64,000 bases of DNA from contig OY760143.1 in the NCBI GenBank assembly GCA_963663245.1, forward strand, positions 868,001 through 932,000, read 5' to 3'. Position numbers and translations under genes: made by a program. Position 1 is the first letter of the stretch. Each line of letters starts with the position of its first letter. Shown here one piece after another: positions 26,994 to 33,736 of this stretch. The notes under the pieces are model-generated. The model did not search any database. It saw nothing but the letters and a program-made list of their open reading frames with translations, and was not told the DNA's origin. Source of the stretch: JAFGVL01 sp963663245. Its GTDB lineage: Bacteria > Bacteroidota > Bacteroidia > Bacteroidales > Paludibacteraceae.

Positions 26994-27599
26994 ATGAACA
27001 CACAATTAGAAGATCTAAAAACCATCCGTGATTTGATGGAAAAGTCAACAAAGTTTTTATCACTAAGTGGTTTGTCTGGTATCTCTGCTGGAATCGTTGC
27101 AACAATTGGTGCTGCTATAGCTTACTTTTATATATTGAAAAATCCTTCAGCTACTGACTATAATTTATCTCAAGAAATAATTATTTTAGTTTCGATTGCA
27201 ATGTTAGTGCTAATTTTTGCTATGGCTTCAGGAGTATATTTCTCATGGAAAAAAGCTAAGAAATCAAATCAGAAACTATTCAACAAACTAACTTATAAAA
27301 TATTATATCATTTTAGTATCCCCTTGGTTACTGGAGGAATATTCTCATTAATACTCTTATATCATGGAGAAATCTACTATATAGCCTCTACGACATTAAT
27401 ATTTTACGGATTAGCTTTGGTAAATACATCAAAATTTATGTTTAATGAGATTCAATATTTAGGTATTACCGAAATAATTTTGGGAATTTTAGCTGTATTA
27501 TTCTTACACCAAGGTATTCTGTTTTGGACTCTAGGATTTGGTGTTTGCCATATTTTATATGGTTCAATTATGTATTTTAAATATGATCGTAAGGTATGA
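26994..27599 (+). CDS. Four-to-six-helix membrane protein of unknown function
   Basis: 201 residues starting at the ATG at 26994 (MNTQLEDLKTIRDLME); a longer frame would extend into the promoter. After an N-terminal amphipathic helix there are about six hydrophobic segments, including SGISAGIVATIGAAIAYFYI and LGITEIILGILAVLF. No enzyme motif is seen. In Bacteroidota such proteins are often encoded right before a small winged-helix regulator, and here the two genes overlap by 4 nt (ATGA), which suggests coupled production or a membrane sensor/regulator pair. Confidence 0.65.
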   Translation: MNTQLEDLKTIRDLMEKSTKFLSLSGLSGISAGIVATIGAAIAYFYILKNPSATDYNLSQEIIILVSIAMLVLIFAMASGVYFSWKKAKKSNQKLFNKLTYKILYHFSIPLVTGGIFSLILLYHGEIYYIASTTLIFYGLALVNTSKFMFNEIQYLGITEIILGILAVLFLHQGILFWTLGFGVCHILYGSIMYFKYDRKV

Positions 27600-27883
27600 C
27601 TATAATATCAAAATTAAATAAGGCTTTTGAAAACCGTATTAGATTAGGTGTTATGTCTATTCTTATGGTAAATGATTCTGTTGATTTTAGCTCTGTCAAA
27701 GAACTATTAGATGTTACTGATGGTAATTTGTCAAGTCATTTAAAAGCATTGGAAAATAGTAGTTATATTCTGTCCACAAAACAATTTATTGGAAGGAAGC
27801 CAAATACACAATACAAGATTACAGATATTGGCAGGAAGGCTTTTCAAGAACATTTATCTGGATTAGAAGAATTGTTAAGATAA
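27596..27883 (+). CDS. Small winged-helix transcriptional regulator
   Basis: 95 residues, essentially one winged-helix domain: ENRIRLGVMSILMVNDSVDFSSVKELLDVTDGNLSSHLKALE with the recognition helix DGNLSSHLKAL, followed by a wing rich in K, R and T (KQFIGRKPNTQYKIT). It is of the PadR/MarR-like HTH_34 type. The gene overlaps the membrane protein and precedes creD. The duplicated AAAGTACTTT operator in front of both transcription units suggests it controls both. Confidence 0.85.
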   Translation: MTIISKLNKAFENRIRLGVMSILMVNDSVDFSSVKELLDVTDGNLSSHLKALENSSYILSTKQFIGRKPNTQYKITDIGRKAFQEHLSGLEELLR

Positions 27884-27929
27884 TTTTTTTTGTCTTTTAA
27901 CTCTGAAGCACAAAGTACTTTATATATTA
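27873..27929 (+). promoter_or_regulatory. Promoter and palindromic operator of the creD gene
   Basis: TAACTCTG (27898-27905, a -7 element with one mismatch to TAnnTTTG), with TTG at 27873-27875 as a possible -33 box (22-nt spacer), then the 19-mer CAAAGTACTTTATATATTA at 27911-27929 at the same 5-nt offset as in front of the membrane protein gene. The start codon is at 27947. Confidence 0.6.
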
Positions 27930-27946
27930 ATTAACAACTTTTTATT

Positions 27947-29284
27947 ATGGAAACAAAACAAGAAAAGAAAACAAGATTTTATGAATCAATTACAGCAAAG
28001 GTAATTGTTATTGGGGTTCTTACTTTATTAATGCTAATCCCAACAGCAATGGTATCTGATCTTATTCAAGAACGTAATAGTTATAGTAATAAGGTCAAGA
28101 ATGAGATTAATGACAAATGGAGTCTTGATCAAACAGTTACAGGTCCAGTTTTAACCATTCCTTATTCTTATACTTACACAGAAAACAAAAAGACTTATAC
28201 GGAATATCATAAACTTCATGTTTTTCCTGAAGAATTATATATTAAAAGTAATCTAAAACCAGAAGAAAGGTATATAGGGATTTATAAATCGATTTTGTAC
28301 CAATCTGATTTAAAAATTAGTGGACATTTTAAGAAACCTGATTTTAGCAATTTTGCATACACAAAAATAGATTGGGATAAAGCATATGTTACTATAGGTA
28401 TTAGTGATTTAAGAGGAATTAAAAACAATATTGATTTAACGATTAATGGGAAAAGTTTTTCTGCTGAACCAGGAGGAAAAGATGATGAATTTGTTGATAA
28501 TGGATTAAAAATAAAGTTAAATGACCATTCTGTTTTTTCAGGTGAAGTTATTGAGTTTAATAGCGATATTAAATTAAATGGTAGTAGTAGTATTTTCTTT
28601 ATTCCAGTAGGTAAAACAACAAAAGTTGAACTATCAGGTATCTGGTCAAGCCCTAGCTTTAAAGGAGCCTTTACTCCTGAGTCAAAAGTTGGTGAAGATA
28701 GTTTTAAAGCAAATTGGAATGTGTTGCATTACAATAGAAATATTCCTCAAAAATTTGTTGATAATGAAGTGAAGAGTTCTGGATTAGATAAATTTTCTTT
28801 TGGAGTTAATTTGCTTGAAACGGTTGGGATGTATCAAAAAAACATGAGATCAGCAAAGTATGCATTAATGTTTATTGTTTTGACATTTGTGGTGTTCTTC
28901 TTTGTGGAGATTTTCACTAAGAAAAAGATTCATCCAGTTCAATATTTATTGGTAGCAATAGCTCTTGTATTATTTTACAGCCTGTTATTATCTATTTCAG
29001 AACAGCTGAATTTTGACTGGGCATATTTGATTGCAGCATTCTCAACAGTGATTTTAATTACAAGTTATGGATATAGCATATTTAAAAAAGGGTTACCGAC
29101 ATTTGCTTTAGGTTTTATATTGTCTGTGCTTTATATCTTCTTATATGTCATACTTCAATTAGAGGATCTTGCCTTATTAATGGGTAGTATAGGCTTATTT
29201 GTAGTATTAGGTATTATCATGTATTTTACGAAAAAGATAAACTGGTACAAGCCTACTGAAACCATAAAGGAATCTAATAAATAA
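27947..29284 (+). CDS. creD: CreD-like inner membrane protein
   Basis: 445 residues. One membrane helix near the N-terminus (AKVIVIGVLTLLMLIPTAMV), a large periplasmic domain (about 50-295) with the CreD-typical WSLDQTVTGPVLTIPY segment, then about five helices at the C-terminus. CreD proteins are linked to envelope stress and beta-lactam response in proteobacteria; their biochemical role is unclear. Here it is preceded by a membrane protein and a winged-helix regulator rather than CreBC, and lies in a mobile island module. Confidence 0.85.
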   Translation: METKQEKKTRFYESITAKVIVIGVLTLLMLIPTAMVSDLIQERNSYSNKVKNEINDKWSLDQTVTGPVLTIPYSYTYTENKKTYTEYHKLHVFPEELYIKSNLKPEERYIGIYKSILYQSDLKISGHFKKPDFSNFAYTKIDWDKAYVTIGISDLRGIKNNIDLTINGKSFSAEPGGKDDEFVDNGLKIKLNDHSVFSGEVIEFNSDIKLNGSSSIFFIPVGKTTKVELSGIWSSPSFKGAFTPESKVGEDSFKANWNVLHYNRNIPQKFVDNEVKSSGLDKFSFGVNLLETVGMYQKNMRSAKYALMFIVLTFVVFFFVEIFTKKKIHPVQYLLVAIALVLFYSLLLSISEQLNFDWAYLIAAFSTVILITSYGYSIFKKGLPTFALGFILSVLYIFLYVILQLEDLALLMGSIGLFVVLGIIMYFTKKINWYKPTETIKESNK

Positions 29285-29288
29285 TAGT

Positions 29289-29322
29289 AAAAAAGGGTCG
29301 ATTATATAATCGACCCTTTTTA
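29289..29322 (+). terminator. Rho-independent terminator after creD
   Basis: AAAAAGGGTCGATTA (29290-29304) and TAATCGACCCTTTTT (29307-29321), a 15-bp stem with a 2-nt loop, 5 nt after the stop codon. Confidence 0.92.
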
Positions 29323-29425
29323 TTATTAAATCTTCGTGCTTATATTTCAAAATTGTACACCTCTCGAACCCAACTTAGGGCATGACTATAGGGAATCAAA
29401 TGTAGGGGTTTTAGAGAAAGCTAAA

Positions 29426-29551
29426 ACAAGTATGAAAACAAGTGACGTTATTGGAGCCGACAAGAGAATATGAGAATCCTCTGAAGTGTTTTCTATGCCT
29501 TAAGTGAAGTGGTTTTGTAGAAAGGTGAAAACAAGTGTAAAAACAAGTGCT
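29426..29551 (+). repeat. Internal attachment-like cluster with 87-bp repeat copy 2
   Basis: From left to right: two ACAAGT(G/A) sites (29426-29444), a diverged core GGAGCCGACAAGAG (29453-29466; 11 of 14 match the ssrA core GGAGCTGACGGGAG), and the 87-bp repeat 29465-29551 shared with 26814-26900. This is the composition expected at the joint between two islands that were inserted one after the other. The flanking 29323-29425 and 29552-29673 hold no gene; a weak -7 element follows at 29674. Confidence 0.7.
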
Positions 29552-29673
29552 TAAGTTTTAGAACTTAAATGAATATCTATTAGCCTAATTTTTTACATTT
29601 TCTGAGATTTTTCTTTTCATAAAATAGCATATAGTTTTTATTGTTAAACATTATTTTTACTGAAAAAAAACTT

Positions 29674-29681
29674 TATATTTG
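29674..29681 (+). promoter_or_regulatory. Candidate -7 element of the SIR2-STAND operon
   Basis: TATATTTG matches TAnnTTTG exactly and lies 55 nt before the start codon at 29737. No convincing -33 TTG is seen at the right distance. Confidence 0.4.
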
Positions 29682-29736
29682 AGAAAGTAATTGGTCGAAA
29701 TATATTCTATTAAACAAGAATCAAAAATAAAATCAT

Positions 29737-32292
29737 ATGTTTAAACCGGATGATGAAAAATATTTACTGAGGCAGATAAGTAATAATCAGGCTGTTCTTT
29801 TTTTAGGATCAGGGTTTTCTTTAGATGCAAAAAATAAATTGAATGAAAATTTCCCGACAGGATGGACATTAGGAAAAAAAATATGGGAGTTTCTTAAGTT
29901 TGATGGAGATTACGACAATACAACCCTGCCTGAGATGTATCAAGCATTTTTGAGTAAGGGAATAAAAAAAGAGGCTAAATCTGAATTTTTGATTAATAAT
30001 CTAACTAGTTCAGATATTCCTGATTTTTACAATTCTATTTGTATTCCACATTGGTTTAAGATTTACACGATAAATATTGATGATATTATTGAGAAGACTT
30101 TTAGGAGAAGCAGCAAAAGTATGGATGAGCTTCGGTATCCTTTTGACCAGTTTTCAGAAAGAGATCAATCATTAGATAAAACACAAATTGTATATTTACA
30201 TGGCAAATTACCTTGTAATCCAGATCAGGTGATTTTTTCTTCACAGCAATATGCAAAAGCTCAACTTACTCATGATCCTCTTTATGGTCAGTTTGTATAT
30301 GATTACTCAACATTGCCAACAGTATTTATTGGTACCGAGTTAAGCGAACCACTTTTCGAAAAATATATAATTGCTCGTGAAGCACGTTTTGGACTTAAGG
30401 AGAGAAGACCGAAATCATTTTTAATTACTCCCTCTATTTCTCCTGTTAAGAAAGAAATACTTAAAAATGACTATAATGTACACCATGTAAAAGGAACAAC
30501 GAAGGATTTTTTAGAATGGATTTTATCAATTAAAAGCGACCTGCCTGAAAAAAATGAAATACTTAAAAATACATTTCCCAACCTGTTAAGTATTCTCGAA
30601 TACGCTGATCTGGCTGGTATCTCTAAGAAATCAATTACTCAATTCTCAAGATGCTTTAATAGAGTGCCAAAGGAGATTATACCAATCAAAGAACGATCTG
30701 GTTTTTTACAAGGTACATCTCCAAGGTGGAATGATATAGTAATGGATTTAGATATTCCTAGGACTATTACTACCGATATCGTAAATATTTCCGAGGAATT
30801 TTTGTCATCAAAGAATGTAAACGATAAAACTAAGATAATTGCACTTTATGGATATGCTGGTTCAGGAAAATCAACTATCTTGAAAAGGTTAGGTTTATCG
30901 TTATCTCAACAAGGTAGAACAATCTTTTTAAGTTATTCAGATTTTATTCCTCGAAAAGAGGATATTGTTAGTGTTATTAGTGCTATTGACGAGAGAGTTG
31001 TACTCATGTTTGATAACTCTAAAAATGCAATTTCACAACTGCCAGGTCTTATTACTTCCTTAAATAATCAACTTGAGAATCCACCATTAATAATTATAGG
31101 TATTAGAAGTAACTATGCTGACTTATTAGATCAATACTTAACACCTGATATTGTTGATGTATCTCGGCTTTCAATTCCAGATTTAGATGATTTAGAGATT
31201 GATAATTTAATTGAAAAGCTCGATAAGCATAATTTGCTTGGTGTTCTGAGTGGGATGTCAGCGAGTAAGAGAATATACGAATTTAAAAACCGAGCTCATA
31301 GACAGATTCTTATAGCTATGAAGGAGGCTACAAAAGGTATGTCTTTCAATGAAATAATTAAAGATGAATATGACTCTTTAGTTCCATGCGAATCAAAAAT
31401 TCTTTCCATATGTTTAGCATTAAATACTGAACTTGGTTTTACTAACACGAAACAAGAAATTATTGGGTTTTCTAAAGAACCACAAAATTCTACATTAAAC
31501 TTATTAGATACGGTTTTGCAAGGTACTATTATTACTGTTGGAACTACTAAAAGCAAGTTTATGTTACGTCATAGAATCTTGGCAGATTACTTTATTAATA
31601 AGTGTGCAACTTCATGTGATTTAAAAGAGGCTTATATTAGAGTTCTTTCTGTTTTAGCTCCTGAGTTAATTCAGGCTAATGGGCCTTCGCGCATTTTTAA
31701 CTTATATAAAGCATTAATTAATCATAGATTTCTTTATAGAAGGTTTAAAAAGGAAATAGATTTAGCGAGAGAGGTTTATGACTCTATTACAGAATATTTC
31801 AAATCAGATCATCATTTCTGGTTACAATATGGTTCACTTGAAATGGAAGGTAATGGAGGAGATTTAGAATTAGCAAAGAACTATATTTCACAGGCTGAGT
31901 CACTTTCACCTAAATCAAACTATGTAAAAACTGCAAAATGCAATTTATTATATATACAGGCTTGTTCATCAAAAAATCAGGAACAAGCATATGCTTATAA
32001 ACAGGAGGCTGATGATTTAGCCCATACTCTAATTCTTGATATTGGGAAGGAAGAACAGATAATATTTCATATATACTGTGCTGGAAGGTATAAATATTTA
32101 TCCAAATGGATAAATGATAAGGAAAAGAAAAAGGATGAATTGAACAAATTAAAGAGTTCTATAAAGACTGGGCAAGCATTTCATCCTTTTAGTAAGAAAC
32201 TGCCCTTAATCTCGGATACTGTACAAAGAGCTTATTTGCAATTGGGACTAAATGAGTCGATTGATGATCCAGAGTTGCCTGATTATATATGA
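29737..32292 (+). CDS. SIR2-STAND NTPase, probable anti-phage defence effector (Avs5-like architecture)
   Basis: 851 residues. Residues about 5-265 are a SIR2-like NAD-binding domain: LFLGSGFS (G24-S28), the TINID motif at 111-115 (equivalent of T-x-N-x-D) and the catalytic-type His in YLHGK (H155). A STAND/AAA P-loop follows: Walker A GYAGSGKST (372-380) and Walker B VVLMFD (421-426). The C-terminal 300 residues are helical with a TPR-like stretch (LELAKNYISQAESLSPKSNY). SIR2 domains in defence proteins deplete NAD+ when the STAND part senses a phage protein. The architecture matches what is called Avs5 or SIR2-STAND; assignment to a named system is inference. It overlaps the next gene by 4 nt. 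Confidence 0.8.
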   Translation: MFKPDDEKYLLRQISNNQAVLFLGSGFSLDAKNKLNENFPTGWTLGKKIWEFLKFDGDYDNTTLPEMYQAFLSKGIKKEAKSEFLINNLTSSDIPDFYNSICIPHWFKIYTINIDDIIEKTFRRSSKSMDELRYPFDQFSERDQSLDKTQIVYLHGKLPCNPDQVIFSSQQYAKAQLTHDPLYGQFVYDYSTLPTVFIGTELSEPLFEKYIIAREARFGLKERRPKSFLITPSISPVKKEILKNDYNVHHVKGTTKDFLEWILSIKSDLPEKNEILKNTFPNLLSILEYADLAGISKKSITQFSRCFNRVPKEIIPIKERSGFLQGTSPRWNDIVMDLDIPRTITTDIVNISEEFLSSKNVNDKTKIIALYGYAGSGKSTILKRLGLSLSQQGRTIFLSYSDFIPRKEDIVSVISAIDERVVLMFDNSKNAISQLPGLITSLNNQLENPPLIIIGIRSNYADLLDQYLTPDIVDVSRLSIPDLDDLEIDNLIEKLDKHNLLGVLSGMSASKRIYEFKNRAHRQILIAMKEATKGMSFNEIIKDEYDSLVPCESKILSICLALNTELGFTNTKQEIIGFSKEPQNSTLNLLDTVLQGTIITVGTTKSKFMLRHRILADYFINKCATSCDLKEAYIRVLSVLAPELIQANGPSRIFNLYKALINHRFLYRRFKKEIDLAREVYDSITEYFKSDHHFWLQYGSLEMEGNGGDLELAKNYISQAESLSPKSNYVKTAKCNLLYIQACSSKNQEQAYAYKQEADDLAHTLILDIGKEEQIIFHIYCAGRYKYLSKWINDKEKKKDELNKLKSSIKTGQAFHPFSKKLPLISDTVQRAYLQLGLNESIDDPELPDYI

Positions 32293-33188
32293 TAAATATG
32301 CTTGTAAAATCTAAAGATTATAACTCATTCAACGACATTGACCTCGAAATTGAAAAAGCGATTTCAGGTTTACTGAAAACTTCAACGGATAAATTAAAAG
32401 ATTTGCAGGAGCTTTTAAAAGAGACCTCTGATTATAGCATTCTTGTTGGGATGAAACTCTCTCAAATTACCAATTTCTATGATAAATATAGAGATAGAGA
32501 ATTAACAGGGGACGAGCTTGATGATTATTTCTTTAGTGATAAAGGTATTGAGTTTTGGCAAGCTGATCTAAAGCCTATCGATCATGATGATACAGATATG
32601 TTATTAGGTCAGCTTTATTTTAAACTCCTTCCAAATGGGGAAGTGCCAATGGATAAATTATATCAGCGTGCTTATGATGTTACTTATTCAATGGAATTAA
32701 GAAATAGGGTAAATGATGTAATAAAGAATAAGGAATACCTTGATTCTAAAATACCAGTTTCTCGTACAGAAGTTAGTGAGCTGCTAAAGGAGCATGGTGA
32801 TAAAAAAACAAAAGAAAAACAGATACTCTTTGATGTTGAAATTAAGAATATGTTCTTAAGAAAAGTAGTTCCTTATTTTAAAGATAACACACGGAAGCAT
32901 CTTGAGAAATTCTTTTTTAATGATAACTCAACCACAGAGATGGTCTTTTATGGAAATATGAATCTGCTTGCTGATGCATTTAAGAAAATTCATAAGCTTG
33001 GTAAAATGACAAAAGTGAGTAAGAAAGATCTTGCTATTTGGATGGAAAATCATTTTTCTCATAATAATGGTACTGAAACATGTCGTTTTTCTCAGTCAAG
33101 TGTGAAACAAGTTTTAGGAGAAAAATCAGAAAGAGCTCCACGCAAACCCTTATTTATTATTGGTGATGGTGTGTTAATCCCCTATTAA
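32289..33188 (+). CDS. Partner of the SIR2-STAND gene; C-terminal part RteC-like (uncertain)
   Basis: 299 residues, soluble and mostly helical. It starts inside the stop of the SIR2-STAND gene (ATGA), so the two are translationally coupled. The C-terminal segment (about 210-290), with LEKFFFND, a FYGNMNLLADAFKKIHKLGK stretch, DLAIWMENHFSH and CRFSQSSVKQVL, resembles the C-terminal region of RteC-type proteins found on Bacteroidota mobile elements. No enzyme motif is recognised. It may be a regulator, an immunity or a recognition component; function is unknown. Confidence 0.5.
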   Translation: MINMLVKSKDYNSFNDIDLEIEKAISGLLKTSTDKLKDLQELLKETSDYSILVGMKLSQITNFYDKYRDRELTGDELDDYFFSDKGIEFWQADLKPIDHDDTDMLLGQLYFKLLPNGEVPMDKLYQRAYDVTYSMELRNRVNDVIKNKEYLDSKIPVSRTEVSELLKEHGDKKTKEKQILFDVEIKNMFLRKVVPYFKDNTRKHLEKFFFNDNSTTEMVFYGNMNLLADAFKKIHKLGKMTKVSKKDLAIWMENHFSHNNGTETCRFSQSSVKQVLGEKSERAPRKPLFIIGDGVLIPY

Positions 33189-33214
33189 ATGCCCATTTAA
33201 AAATCATGTAACCC

Positions 33215-33226
33215 TGTCGCGCGACA
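33215..33226. other. GC-rich 12-bp palindrome
   Basis: TGTCGCGCGACA, a perfect palindrome that stands out from about 30% GC surroundings. It lies 27 nt after the RteC-like gene and 65 nt before the excisionase-like gene. It could be an operator or a recombinase/nicking site. Confidence 0.5.
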
Positions 33227-33290
33227 CTAATCAGCAGCTATATCTCATGTATTTTTGTGTTTATAATTCATAAACATAAAATTGAAAGCG

Positions 33291-33548
33291 ATGGTAACAA
33301 CAACAGACCTTTACTTAAAATTAAATGAGATTGAAGAATTAATTCAATCTCAAAGTGAAAACCAAAATCAAAGTCAGAATAATGACAATGATAAAGAAGA
33401 ATACCTTGATACGGCAGATGTCTGTGAGATTTTAAAGGTGAGTAAAAGAACAGTTCAAAACTATGTCTCAAAGGGGTATTTAAAACCCCGAAAGATTCAT
33501 GGTAAGAATTATTTCAAAAGAAAGGATATCGAAGATGCGATGAACTAA
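33291..33548 (+). CDS. Excisionase-like helix-turn-helix protein
   Basis: 85 residues from the ATG at 33291 (a TTG 9 nt upstream is an alternative). The N-terminal half is a Gln/Asn-rich coil (SQSENQNQSQNNDND). The C-terminal half is a winged-helix/MerR-like domain: YLDTADVCEILKVSKRTVQ, then YVSKGYLKPRK, KIHGKNYFKRKDIEDAM. This domain is typical of Bacteroidota excisionase-type proteins (HTH_17) encoded on integrative elements. A terminator follows it. Confidence 0.8.
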   Translation: MVTTTDLYLKLNEIEELIQSQSENQNQSQNNDNDKEEYLDTADVCEILKVSKRTVQNYVSKGYLKPRKIHGKNYFKRKDIEDAMN

Positions 33549-33574
33549 GATATTGAACAATGAAAACAATTTTT

Positions 33575-33614
33575 AAAAGGTTGTAAGAGCAATTATCCTC
33601 TTACAACCTTTTTT
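33575..33614 (+). terminator. Rho-independent terminator after the excisionase-like gene
   Basis: AAAAGGTTGTAAGAG (33575-33589) and CTCTTACAACCTTTT (33598-33612), a 15-bp perfect stem with an 8-nt loop and a T-run. Confidence 0.92.
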
Positions 33615-33692
33615 ATTTGAGAACTTTGCAATAAAATATTGGTTGTAAATTTTATTATTTATATTTGTTTGCATAATTTAACAAGAAAAATC

Positions 33693-33718
33693 TGCAACCT
33701 TTCAACAAAATTTAGTCA
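33693..33718 (+). promoter_or_regulatory. Candidate ECF-sigma promoter of the BspA-like gene
   Basis: TGCAACC (33693-33699), 15-nt spacer, GTC (33715-33717) in AGTCAT. Same boxes and spacing as upstream of the beta-helix operon (26601-26627, minus strand), and preceded in both by TC (TCTGCAACCTTT is shared). It lies 19 nt before the start codon. Confidence 0.55.
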
Positions 33719-33736
33719 TTTAGTTATACACATAGA

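Noticed and set aside
29355..29385. tRNA-like T-arm (minus strand GGGTTCGAGAGG) near the internal island joint
   Set aside because: Only a T-loop-like string is present; no acceptor, D or anticodon arms can be built around it. It could be a decayed attachment remnant but is not an RNA gene.
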